Shown here piece after piece: positions 36,399 through 44,689 of a stretch of 64,000 nucleotides of DNA. Each line of letters starts with the position of its first letter. Positions within the stretch are counted from its first letter, which is position 1. Under the pieces are notes generated by a model, which was given only the letters and a program-made list of their open reading frames with translations, made no database searches and was not told the origin of the DNA. Both the position numbers and the translations under genes were made by a program. Source of the DNA: Actinomycetaceae bacterium (GTDB lineage Bacteria > Actinomycetota > Actinomycetes > Actinomycetales > Actinomycetaceae); NCBI GenBank assembly GCA_030538185.1, contig JAUNUK010000001.1, forward strand, positions 873,121 to 937,120. The letters are read 5' to 3'.

Positions 36399-37856
36399 AT
36401 GACTGATTACCTGGTTCATCCACTACCCGAAGATCTAGAGGGACTCTGCCGTGCCTACTCTAAGGCCACAGGGTCTCATGCCATGCGTCTAGCTTCGCTA
36501 ATGTTGCGCAAGTACCGCCACGCTACGCTGTCTGACGTTTCCCCTGAGAACGCCCAGTCATTTTTGCGTCTCCGCGCCACAGTTTTAGACACCTTGGGAG
36601 ATCTCGCAGCATGCCGCGCGATTTACCATTTCACAGCCACAATGGCCAATGCCGAGGGCGATGTCTTGGGCAACGCTGGGGCACTGGCTCAGCTTCACGT
36701 GGATCGTTCCTTTCGCTTGGATGGCGATAGTGAACACGGATCACCCTCGATGTGGGAGATCCGTAAGGTGCTCATAGATATTGCAGGGCTAGTAAAAATA
36801 GGTGAAGAACACGACGCAGCCTTAGCCACCCAAACCCTACTTCACCTTGTGCATGGTTTGGCTCTCATCGGCGCAACCAACGATGCTCTGGAAATCGTAA
36901 AGCAAGCAGAGTCAATTGCACCCAAGGATTCGTCTTTGGATGCCCTGACGGCCTTGGCCAAGGCCGAGATCCTGTCTTGCACAGGCCATATCGATCAGGC
37001 CCTCGAACAAGCAGAGTTCATCTTGGGTATCGACTCCCCCGATCCTCTGGGGTTACAAATACAGGTGCGACAGTTTCTGGGCACATGGTATCGGGCCATC
37101 GGTAACCACTCTGCAGCTGCCACCCATCTACGTGTGGCTACACAATTGTGCTTTCAATATGGCATGGAGGCCAAAGGCGTGACATGCGCCCTGGAATTAG
37201 TCAGTTCCCTGCTGCCTTTGGGCGAAGAGGAAGAACTTGTCGATATTGCTGCGACAGCCTTGGATGTAGCCACGGAACTCGACATTAATAGTGAGGTTGT
37301 CCACGCTTTGAATGTTGCGTTGATCAGGACACTTTATGCCCTAGAGCGCTATTCACTAGCCATTCAAACTGCCACAATAGCCGGTGATCGTGCGTGCAGT
37401 TACGCTGATCCTCGCTCAGCCGTCGAAATTTATGACTTGGGCGCCCAAGGGGCTATCGCCTTGAGTGATTATTCCTTGGCGGCTGGCTTGTATGCCACAT
37501 GCTCTGCCCTGTCTACTGGAGAGTCCTCAAAAGCCAGATTCTTACGTCTCGAGGCACGAATGTTGCTCTCCGCTGAAGGCATTTACGAACAACCCAATAC
37601 CCAAGATGGGAACCAAGAGCAAGACGAGGGTGCCAGGCAGATCAATGCTCTTAGGGCAGCTGACGCTCTCTTGGATGAGGCTCTCACCTTGCTTATCTCA
37701 ACTCCCGTAGAGGATAAGGCGCAAGCTGCTGTTGAACTGGCGCATTGGAACCACGACACAGCATGGATCCGCTTACGGCTTTCGGAAGCTGTGCGACACT
37801 TAAGCACAGGCCACGATGAGGAAGGAGATCCACATAGTGACGTCTCCCCACGTTGA
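36399..37856 (+). CDS. Tetratricopeptide-repeat protein, member C
   Basis: A 485-residue protein of repeated helical hairpins (for example LIGATNDALEIVKQAESIAP and TGHIDQALEQAEFILGI, separated by about 35 residues). No signal peptide or enzyme motif is present. It is a tandem paralogue of gene D: GEEEELVDIAATALDVATELDI aligns with GRHEELVSLAKVSLEDATNMHL, and both end in a WNHDTAWIRLRL / WKYDRLWIRIRR motif. Begins 5 bp after gene B and overlaps D by 20 bp, so their production is probably coupled. Confidence 0.68.
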   Translation: MTDYLVHPLPEDLEGLCRAYSKATGSHAMRLASLMLRKYRHATLSDVSPENAQSFLRLRATVLDTLGDLAACRAIYHFTATMANAEGDVLGNAGALAQLHVDRSFRLDGDSEHGSPSMWEIRKVLIDIAGLVKIGEEHDAALATQTLLHLVHGLALIGATNDALEIVKQAESIAPKDSSLDALTALAKAEILSCTGHIDQALEQAEFILGIDSPDPLGLQIQVRQFLGTWYRAIGNHSAAATHLRVATQLCFQYGMEAKGVTCALELVSSLLPLGEEEELVDIAATALDVATELDINSEVVHALNVALIRTLYALERYSLAIQTATIAGDRACSYADPRSAVEIYDLGAQGAIALSDYSLAAGLYATCSALSTGESSKARFLRLEARMLLSAEGIYEQPNTQDGNQEQDEGARQINALRAADALLDEALTLLISTPVEDKAQAAVELAHWNHDTAWIRLRLSEAVRHLSTGHDEEGDPHSDVSPR

Positions 37857-39165
37857 AGCTTCCGATATTGCTCAAACCACTTTTGGCCAATTGGCCGACA
37901 GGTACCTGGATGCTCGTGGCAGCACTGCGCTTGAAATCTTGTCGCAATCCTTGATTCTGTTTTCAACCCCACACACAGCGGATGCTTCGCAGATGCTCGC
38001 GAGTTTAAAACTCTGGGGCGATATGTGTCGAAGCAGAGGGTTATACCGTGACGCAGGGCATGCCTATACAAAAATGGCTCAGATTGCGCACAAACAAGGA
38101 GATCGCCGCCATACCTTATGGGCCTTGGCTGCTACCCATGCTTCCCGCGTTCTTGTAGCCGATCCTGATACAGACGATTCCTACAAACCCAGCGAAACGC
38201 TACTCGAAGCCCTATCCCTTATCCCTGAGGCAAATCTTTCTCCTCACCACACAGCTGAGCTCTACCTCTTGGCTGCCAACACATTTGTGTCCTTGGGTGA
38301 TCTTGATCAAGCAGGTTACTACACGGACTGTGCCGCCGCGTCTTTAGACTATGCGGATACATATCGTATTGACATTGCCCTAACTCGACTGAGGATTCTG
38401 GCTGCCCAAAACCAATGGGGGGCCATTGTTTTGCGGTGCGAAGAGCTACTGGAGCAAGCTGAGACCTATCCAGATCCCTTAGACGCACAACTGTCTTTGC
38501 ATTCTTTCCTGGCACATGCCAACAGAGAACTTGGCGATCTGTATACCTCGATCGAGCACTGTCTGTCTATCATCCATCTTGCCCGCGCGAATCATCTCGA
38601 TCTTGCCTCGGTTACTGCCAGTGTGGATGCCTTGATCAGCCTGCAGGCACTAGGCCGTCATGAAGAACTGGTCTCCTTGGCTAAGGTCAGTCTCGAGGAT
38701 GCCACTAATATGCACCTGAGTGCTGATGTCACCATTTTGTTCCACAAGGCATTAGCTGTGTCTCTTGTGTCATTGGGTCGTACAAGCGAGGCCTGCGATC
38801 ACGCAGAACTGGCCGGCGAATGGGCGCGTTCCAAAGGCGATACTGAGCAGGCCATTGAATTTCTCAGTATGGCTGCTCAGTGCGCAGAAAGCGATCAACT
38901 TTTCATACGTGCTGCTGGGCTCTACGGTTTATTAGCTGATTTGGCCACTGAAAGACCTTTACAACGCGCCCAATTCTTACGACGTTACGCCCGCCAGATT
39001 GTCTACTCCTCTGCCAATGACCGCAAGTCGGCCGTGGACTGGGCCACATCCATCATGTCTGAAGCCGGCAAAATCCTTCGCGACCTGCCCCAAGATGAAG
39101 AGGTAAGAGCCGAGATTGAAGCATGGAAGTACGACCGCTTGTGGATACGTATCCGACGACCCTAG
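37837..39165 (+). CDS. Tetratricopeptide-repeat protein, member D
   Basis: A 442-residue helical-repeat protein, paralogue of C, with TPR-like units such as LGDLDQAGYYTDCAAASLDYA and LGRTSEACDHAELAGEWARSK. The GTG at 37837 was preferred over an ATG 21 bp upstream because AAGGAG precedes it by 9 nt. It ends the operon; the next gene has its own leaderless promoter. No function can be assigned. Confidence 0.68.
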   Translation: MTSPHVEASDIAQTTFGQLADRYLDARGSTALEILSQSLILFSTPHTADASQMLASLKLWGDMCRSRGLYRDAGHAYTKMAQIAHKQGDRRHTLWALAATHASRVLVADPDTDDSYKPSETLLEALSLIPEANLSPHHTAELYLLAANTFVSLGDLDQAGYYTDCAAASLDYADTYRIDIALTRLRILAAQNQWGAIVLRCEELLEQAETYPDPLDAQLSLHSFLAHANRELGDLYTSIEHCLSIIHLARANHLDLASVTASVDALISLQALGRHEELVSLAKVSLEDATNMHLSADVTILFHKALAVSLVSLGRTSEACDHAELAGEWARSKGDTEQAIEFLSMAAQCAESDQLFIRAAGLYGLLADLATERPLQRAQFLRRYARQIVYSSANDRKSAVDWATSIMSEAGKILRDLPQDEEVRAEIEAWKYDRLWIRIRRP

Positions 39166-39176
39166 CGTTCATCCAC

Positions 39177-39182
39177 TAGGAT
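39177..39182 (+). promoter_or_regulatory. Leaderless promoter of the ABC-F gene
   Basis: TAGGAT, exactly 6 nt, then the GTG at 39189. No ribosome binding site precedes it. Confidence 0.45.
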
Positions 39183-39188
39183 GCTCGG

Positions 39189-40802
39189 GTGATACATGTC
39201 CAGGATCTCAGCATCAACATAGGCGCACGAGCCTTGCTCACCTCTGCTTCCTTCCAAGTCTCAAAGGGGATGAAGGTCGGGCTTGTGGGGCGCAATGGCG
39301 CGGGGAAGACTACGCTTCTCAAGATTTTGGCACAAGTCACTTCTGGCGAGGGAGTCATAGATTTTTCGGGGCAGATTTCGCGCAGTTCTCCCCCTGGGTA
39401 TCTTCCCCAAGACACTCGCGAGGGCGACACCTCACAACTCGCTTTGGACAGAATACTGTCCGTGCGCGGCATCGACGCACTTCTTACACAGATTCGCAAA
39501 GCCGAGGATCAGATGGCCACCCGCGAAGGTGCCGCCCAGATAAAAGCAATGGAACGCTATGTTCGATTGGACCAAGAGTTCACCAACAGCGGCGGCTGGG
39601 CAGCCAAGGCGGAGGCGGCACAAATAGCAGCCAGTCTAGGCTTAGAGGAACGCATCTTAGAACAAAGTCTGGGCACACTTTCCGGCGGTCAACGCCGCCG
39701 CGTAGAGCTGGCGCGCGTCTTGTTTTCACAGGCAGACACCCTGCTCTTGGACGAACCAACCAACCACTTAGATCATGATTCAATCCTGTGGCTACGCGAC
39801 TTCTTACGCACATACTCAGGTGGCTTGCTTGTGATCTCACACGACACTGCCCTGATTGCCGACACCGTCAATCATGTCATGTTCTTGGATGCCAACCGCG
39901 CCTGCCTCGATGTTTACAACATGGGGTGGAGCGATTACCTGCAGGCACGTGAAGACGATGAAAAGCGTCGCAAAAAAGAACGCGCCAACGCTGAGAAAAA
40001 AGCTGCCGCACTCAAATCTCAAGGCGAAAAGATGCGCGCCAAGGCCACCAAGGCAGTGGCAGCACAACAGATGCTCAGGCGCGCAGAAGAACTCTTGGCT
40101 TCGGTTGCGCCTGTTGCTCAGACAGAAAAAGTCGCACGGCTTCGTTTCCCCACCCCCAAACCTTGCGGGAAAGTTCCACTCACTGCCGAAGGTCTGACAA
40201 AAACTTATGGCTCATTAGAGGTGTTTATTGATGTGGATCTCTCAATTGACCGTGGAGCCAAGGTGGTCATCCTGGGTTTGAATGGCGCGGGAAAAACCAC
40301 TCTCTTGCGTTTGTTAGCGGGCATTGAAAAACCTGATAGTGGCCAAGTCCTTCCTGGACATGGCCTCAAACTCGGGTACTACGCTCAGGAACACGAAACC
40401 CTGGACAACAGTATGTCCGTTGAAGAAAACATGCGGCATGCAGCCCCCGATTTAGACGACACTCATGTGCGCTCCGTCCTCGGGCAATTTTTGTTTTCTG
40501 GTGACGACACCGCAAAACCTGCCTCTGTCCTCTCCGGGGGAGAAAAAACCCGGCTTGCTCTGGCAACCCTTGTGGTTTCCCAAGCCAATGTTTTGCTCCT
40601 TGACGAACCAACAAACAACCTCGACCCAGCTTCACGTGAGGAAATACTTCAGGCATTGCGCACCTATGAAGGGGCCGTCGTCTTGGTGACCCACGATCCG
40701 GGGGCAGTTTTGGTCTTGAACCCCCACAGGGTGTTGATCCTTCCAGACGCTGATGAGGACCTGTGGAGCGAAGATTATCTAGATTTAGTTCAATTGACCT
40801 AG
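39189..40802 (+). CDS. ABC-F family ATPase (ribosome-associated)
   Basis: A 537-residue soluble protein with two ABC domains and no membrane segment. Walker A motifs GRNGAGKTTLL (near 35) and GLNGAGKTTLL (near 360), signatures LSGGQRRRVELA and LSGGEKTRLALA, and Walker B LLLDEPTNHLD and LLLDEPTNNLD are complete. The Lys/Glu/Ala-rich linker (about 255-320) is the P-site tRNA interaction motif arm typical of ABC-F. Members clear stalled ribosomes or give antibiotic resistance; which one cannot be told. The GTG start is leaderless. Confidence 0.92.
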   Translation: MIHVQDLSINIGARALLTSASFQVSKGMKVGLVGRNGAGKTTLLKILAQVTSGEGVIDFSGQISRSSPPGYLPQDTREGDTSQLALDRILSVRGIDALLTQIRKAEDQMATREGAAQIKAMERYVRLDQEFTNSGGWAAKAEAAQIAASLGLEERILEQSLGTLSGGQRRRVELARVLFSQADTLLLDEPTNHLDHDSILWLRDFLRTYSGGLLVISHDTALIADTVNHVMFLDANRACLDVYNMGWSDYLQAREDDEKRRKKERANAEKKAAALKSQGEKMRAKATKAVAAQQMLRRAEELLASVAPVAQTEKVARLRFPTPKPCGKVPLTAEGLTKTYGSLEVFIDVDLSIDRGAKVVILGLNGAGKTTLLRLLAGIEKPDSGQVLPGHGLKLGYYAQEHETLDNSMSVEENMRHAAPDLDDTHVRSVLGQFLFSGDDTAKPASVLSGGEKTRLALATLVVSQANVLLLDEPTNNLDPASREEILQALRTYEGAVVLVTHDPGAVLVLNPHRVLILPDADEDLWSEDYLDLVQLT

Positions 40803-40820
40803 CAGGCAAACGAGGGAAAC

Positions 40821-41627
40821 ATGGCAAGAAATCCGAAACCGAAACCAGTAGCTGCAAAGAAAAAAATATCGAGGCGAATGATTGGTGTTTTTCTTCTTCT
40901 GGCTGTGTTGTTGATTGGCCTAGCCATCTATCGTTTAGGCCCTGGGCAGACGAATTCCAAAGCCAAACCCATTCCTTCTGCCGAAGAAGTATCGCGATTG
41001 AACAACGACCTCTCCCCTGGAACCCTGCGTATCATCCTCGCTGGCACACCCTTCGCGGGAGTCGATCTGAAGGTTGGGGACCCAGAGCTAACTGCCCGTT
41101 TCCTTCACAACGTCAATGCCACTGAGACCCTAAAGGGCATGACTTTCACCCCTCCTGCGTGCAAAGAGCTGCTTGCGGCCACTGCCTCCAAGGAACGTGC
41201 GGAGGAAGACAACGGTATTGCCACCGGCACCCTTGCTGAAGGCCAGGTCGCAGTCACATTACGGGTAACAAGCACCCAAGACCCAGGGCAAGCCACGCGT
41301 TTCCTTGACGATTACCACAAGCTAGCGCAGCAGTGTCCGCAATTCTCTGTTGTGGGCGGCGGCATAGACAGCTCACAAACTGGCAGTGTTTCTTATGTCT
41401 TAGACTCCTCAGTTCCTGTATTGCCTCATGGGAGTCAATCGATCTCCTTGGAAACAACCACTGAAAAGGCCACAGACGAACAAGTCCAGATTCTGACTCG
41501 ACTGGGAAATCTGGTTGTGGAAGTCACCTACACCGGTCAGGGAGCGAAGACCCAAGCCGACAAAACCATGCCTGATGTCTCGGTATTTGTTGAAAAACTG
41601 GCTTCTGCCTTGGTGAATTTGGGATAA
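40821..41627 (+). CDS. Single-pass membrane protein with an extracytoplasmic domain
   Basis: 268 residues: a Lys-rich cytoplasmic head (1-20), one transmembrane helix (21-42, MIGVFLLLAVLLIGLAIY) and a soluble outer domain with two cysteines (near 112 and 172) that could form a disulfide. The overall layout recalls the PknH-type sensor domain of mycobacterial proteins, but no motif proves this. It follows the ABC-F gene by 18 bp on the same strand. Confidence 0.65.
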   Translation: MARNPKPKPVAAKKKISRRMIGVFLLLAVLLIGLAIYRLGPGQTNSKAKPIPSAEEVSRLNNDLSPGTLRIILAGTPFAGVDLKVGDPELTARFLHNVNATETLKGMTFTPPACKELLAATASKERAEEDNGIATGTLAEGQVAVTLRVTSTQDPGQATRFLDDYHKLAQQCPQFSVVGGGIDSSQTGSVSYVLDSSVPVLPHGSQSISLETTTEKATDEQVQILTRLGNLVVEVTYTGQGAKTQADKTMPDVSVFVEKLASALVNLG

Positions 41628-41637
41628 ACCTGGGACA

Positions 41638-41671
41638 CGGTAACGCCCCAGGCACTAGATTGGAGTTACCG
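41638..41671 (+). promoter_or_regulatory. Inverted repeat bracketing the putative ppk2 -10 box
   Basis: 7-bp arms CGGTAAC (41638-41644) and GTTACCG (41665-41671) flank a TAGATT box (41656-41661). A regulator bound here would cover the promoter core. It partly overlaps a second inverted repeat CCTGGG/CCCAGG (41629-41652). Confidence 0.4.
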
Positions 41672-41696
41672 CTGTTAGCCCACGATGAGGTGACCC

Positions 41697-42644
41697 ATGT
41701 ATAACTATTTGACCACGCAGAACACTGATACTTCCAAGGGAATCAGTGAGGGGACAAGCATGAGGATCACCAAAATCCCGAACAAAGTTTATGAAGCCGA
41801 GCTCTACCTCCTACAGGCAGAGCTCGGGAAGCTACAAAGGTGGGTCAAGGCGACCGGCGCGCGGGTAGTGATTATCTTTGAGGGCCGTGATGCCGCCGGC
41901 AAGGGCGGAACCATCAAGCGCATCACGGAATACATATCCCCGCGTGTAGCCAGGATCGTGGCTCTGCCAACACCCACAGAACGTGAACAGACCCAGTGGT
42001 ATTTTCAGCGCTACATCGCCCATCTACCAGCCGCGGGTGAAATCGTCCTCTTTGACCGCTCTTGGTACAACAGGGCAGGCGTGGAAAAGGTCATGGAATT
42101 CGCTTCGCCTGAAGAAATTAAGCGCTTCATGCGCCAGTGTCCACTATTCGAACAGATGCTTGTCGAGGATGGCATCCACTTGCGAAAGTACTGGTTCTCA
42201 GTCTCGGATAAGGTCCAGTGGAAGCGTTTTAAAGCCCGATTGGATGACCCTTTGAGGCAGTGGAAGCTATCGCCTATGGACTTGGAATCCATCACTCGTT
42301 GGGAGGACTATTCAAGGGCCAAGGACGAAATGATGGTTCACACCGACACGGCCTATGCACCTTGGCATCACGTCGCCTCGGATTCTAAAAAACAAGCCCG
42401 GTTGAATATGATCAAACACCTCTTGGATTCCTTGCCTTATGAGGATCTGCCAGAGCCTGCCGAAATCATTTTGCCCAAGCCACCACCGTCGACTGGGTAC
42501 CGCAGGCCTTCGGTGGCTATCTCGAAATACGTGCCGGACTACGCTTCTACCCTTGTAGACCACAGTGGCACAGCCGATAAGAAAGAAGATAAGAAAGAGC
42601 GCGATGAACCTGGGGATGAGGCCTCAACCGACCCAGACAATTAA
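41697..42644 (+). CDS. ppk2: Polyphosphate kinase 2 (PPK2)
   Basis: A 315-residue single-domain PPK2, expected to phosphorylate nucleotides with polyphosphate. Walker A GRDAAGKGG (near residue 63) and the lid/Walker B segment LFDRSWYNRAGVEKV (near 118) are conserved, as is the KYWFSVS segment. Single-domain length suggests class I (ADP to ATP) but substrate preference is not proven. GAGGTGACCC precedes the ATG; an internal ATG at 41760 is possible. It is convergent with the OYE gene, overlapping by 4 bp at the stops. Confidence 0.9.
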   Translation: MYNYLTTQNTDTSKGISEGTSMRITKIPNKVYEAELYLLQAELGKLQRWVKATGARVVIIFEGRDAAGKGGTIKRITEYISPRVARIVALPTPTEREQTQWYFQRYIAHLPAAGEIVLFDRSWYNRAGVEKVMEFASPEEIKRFMRQCPLFEQMLVEDGIHLRKYWFSVSDKVQWKRFKARLDDPLRQWKLSPMDLESITRWEDYSRAKDEMMVHTDTAYAPWHHVASDSKKQARLNMIKHLLDSLPYEDLPEPAEIILPKPPPSTGYRRPSVAISKYVPDYASTLVDHSGTADKKEDKKERDEPGDEASTDPDN

Positions 42645-43753
42645 AGCCGGGGTGTCCCCCGCAAATACTGTGTAGGGACCTCCGCGTCGCTACTCAGCCT
42701 TGAAGCCCACGCCATTGGCAACAAAGGGTCGGTAAGTAACGGTCTGCCGACCGATACGACATCCGCACACTGTGTTACCAAGACTTGTTCTGCCTGCGGT
42801 GCTTCAAGAATCAGGCCAACTGCACTGACGGGGATATCTACGTGCTGACGAATCGTGCAGGCAGCCGCCACTTGATAACCGGGAGCCGCAGGGACCTGGG
42901 CATCGTGGACGATTCCCCCCGTTGAAACGTCGATGAGGTCTGCTCCCGCTTCTTTCATCCAGGCCGATACTTGCGCCATATCCTTGAGGCTAAGTCCCCT
43001 TCGCTTATCTTCTGGGTTTTCCTCAATCCAATCCGTGGCAGAAATCCTCACCATAAGGGGGATATCCTCCCCAATCTGAGCACGCACACTTTGAGTCACC
43101 TCAAGGGCTAGGCGCGCACGATTTTCCAGCGGACCGCCGTAGTCGTCGCGTCGGTCATTGGTTACGGGTGATAAAAACTGGTGCAGCAAGTATCCGTGGG
43201 CGGCGTGTATTTCAATGGCCTTAAACCCGGCTTCAACTGCGCGTCTAGCTGCCTGTGTAAAAGCCTTCACAACATCGCTTAGGTCGGTTGGACCCATCAC
43301 TTTCGGGACAGTGTGTTCAGCGGTAAAAGGAATTGCCGAGGGCGAATACGGCACCCATCCGATACCGCCGATGGGCCCATCCTTGGGTGCCAAGGGCACC
43401 CCTGAAGGCGAGCAAGACGCCTTCCTTCCTGCGTGTCCCAACTGGATTGCAGGGGTACTGCCAGCATCCTCAATAAGGTGAGCGAGGGCAGCAAAGGAAG
43501 GTATTTGTTCATCTCTGTGCAGCATCAGGTCGAAAGGGCTAATCCTCCCGGTGGGCTCAACGGCCGTGGCCTCAAGGATGATCATCCCTGCTCCCCCATG
43601 CGCCCGAGCACCATAGTGGATGGTGTGCCACTCGTTTGGGCGTCCGGCTTCCTCACCGTCAAACAGGGCAGAATACTGACACATAGGTGCCATCCACAGC
43701 CTGTTTCGGCACGTGATCGACCGCAAGGTTATGGGCGAGAAGAGATGCGACAT
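42641..43753 (-). CDS. NADH:flavin oxidoreductase, Old Yellow Enzyme family (YqjM-like)
   Basis: A 370-residue FMN-dependent ene-reductase of the YqjM/NamA subgroup. It has the active-site HAAHGYLLHQFLSP segment (near 175), NDRRDDYGG, and the N-terminal PMCQYSA typical of the thermophilic-like OYE class, whose cysteine tunes the flavin. It starts 10 bp after sufT, so it is probably read through from the suf operon. Confidence 0.9.
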   Translation of the reverse strand: MSHLFSPITLRSITCRNRLWMAPMCQYSALFDGEEAGRPNEWHTIHYGARAHGGAGMIILEATAVEPTGRISPFDLMLHRDEQIPSFAALAHLIEDAGSTPAIQLGHAGRKASCSPSGVPLAPKDGPIGGIGWVPYSPSAIPFTAEHTVPKVMGPTDLSDVVKAFTQAARRAVEAGFKAIEIHAAHGYLLHQFLSPVTNDRRDDYGGPLENRARLALEVTQSVRAQIGEDIPLMVRISATDWIEENPEDKRRGLSLKDMAQVSAWMKEAGADLIDVSTGGIVHDAQVPAAPGYQVAAACTIRQHVDIPVSAVGLILEAPQAEQVLVTQCADVVSVGRPLLTDPLLPMAWASRLSSDAEVPTQYLRGTPRL

Positions 43754-43763
43754 GGCAAAAAAC

Positions 43764-44171
43764 CTAGACGTTGAAACCGAGGGTACGCAGTTGGTCGCGT
43801 CCCTCCTCTGTGATCTTGTCTGGGCCCCACGGCGGCATCCACACCCAATTAATTGAGATCGTCTCCGCCAAATCAGCGAGCATCATGCGGCACTGGTCTT
43901 CAATCACGTCTGTTAATGGACAGGCAGGAGATGTCAAGGTCATATCCAAGACGACATCTTTTTCGTAGAGGTGAACGCCATACAGCAGCCCTAAATCCAC
44001 AATATTAATGCCAAGCTCTGGGTCGATAACATCGCGAAGTGCCTCTTCGATCTCTGCCACACTTGTGGGATCGTCTATGGTTGGCACCGAGGTCATGGCC
44101 TCTTGGGAGTTTTGAATAGCGTTATCAGAAGGTTCTGACATACCAGGAATGTTGTCAATCATATTAGCCAT
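43764..44171 (-). CDS. sufT: SufT-like Fe-S assembly protein (DUF59/MIP18)
   Basis: 135 residues with a poorly conserved, Ser/Thr-rich leader of about 30 residues and the DUF59 core: EALRDVIDPELGINIVDLGLLY (near 40) and the TSPACPLTD motif with the conserved cysteine near 80. MIP18-family proteins assist Fe-S cluster maturation. It follows sufU by 6 bp. Start: the ATG at 44171 or the ATG at 44162, which has AAGGA 9 nt upstream. Confidence 0.88.
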   Translation of the reverse strand: MANMIDNIPGMSEPSDNAIQNSQEAMTSVPTIDDPTSVAEIEEALRDVIDPELGINIVDLGLLYGVHLYEKDVVLDMTLTSPACPLTDVIEDQCRMMLADLAETISINWVWMPPWGPDKITEEGRDQLRTLGFNV

Positions 44172-44177
44172 CCTTAA

Positions 44178-44687
44178 TTAGTCCTCCACAGGGGAGACAG
44201 TAATGCAATGTTCGGCTTCTTGATGGGCTTGAACTTTCCCACGTTGAGATTCTGCTTGTAAAAGCGCGTCGTCTAGGGCCATCCAACCCAAAAGCGCACA
44301 TTTGATACGTGCCACATATCGTGAGACCCCCTGGAAGGCGCTGGCATCTTCTAAGCGGTCAAGAATGTCCTCATCAACCTCTTGCCCCCGAGAGTGCATA
44401 AGGGTCTTAAAATCTGTAAAAAGACTGCGGATCTCTGCCAGCTTCTTGCCTTCAACGAGGTCATACATAACGGAAAGTGATGCTTGGGATATGGAACAGC
44501 CTGAACCTTTCCACACCAGGGGCCCAAGGTTTTCGCCGTCCAAGGACAGCTCCAAGGTCACTTCGTCTCCACAAGTGGGATTGACTTGATGTGAGGAGGC
44601 CAGGCCACCTTGAAGTTCTCCGAAACCGTGACGCTCCTTAGAGTGCTGCAAAATGATCGCCTGATATAGCTGTTCAAGTTCGTTCAT
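44178..44687 (-). CDS. sufU: SufU, sulfur-transfer protein
   Basis: A 169-residue zinc-containing NifU-like protein that accepts sulfur from SufS. The three conserved cysteines are visible in PTCGDEVTL (near 38), GSGCSISQAS (near 63) and IKCALLGW (near 128). It lacks the C-terminal NifU extension, as expected for SufU. It follows sufS with a 2-bp gap, matching the SufS-SufU partnership. Confidence 0.92.
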   Translation of the reverse strand: MNELEQLYQAIILQHSKERHGFGELQGGLASSHQVNPTCGDEVTLELSLDGENLGPLVWKGSGCSISQASLSVMYDLVEGKKLAEIRSLFTDFKTLMHSRGQEVDEDILDRLEDASAFQGVSRYVARIKCALLGWMALDDALLQAESQRGKVQAHQEAEHCITVSPVED

Positions 44688-44689
44688 GT

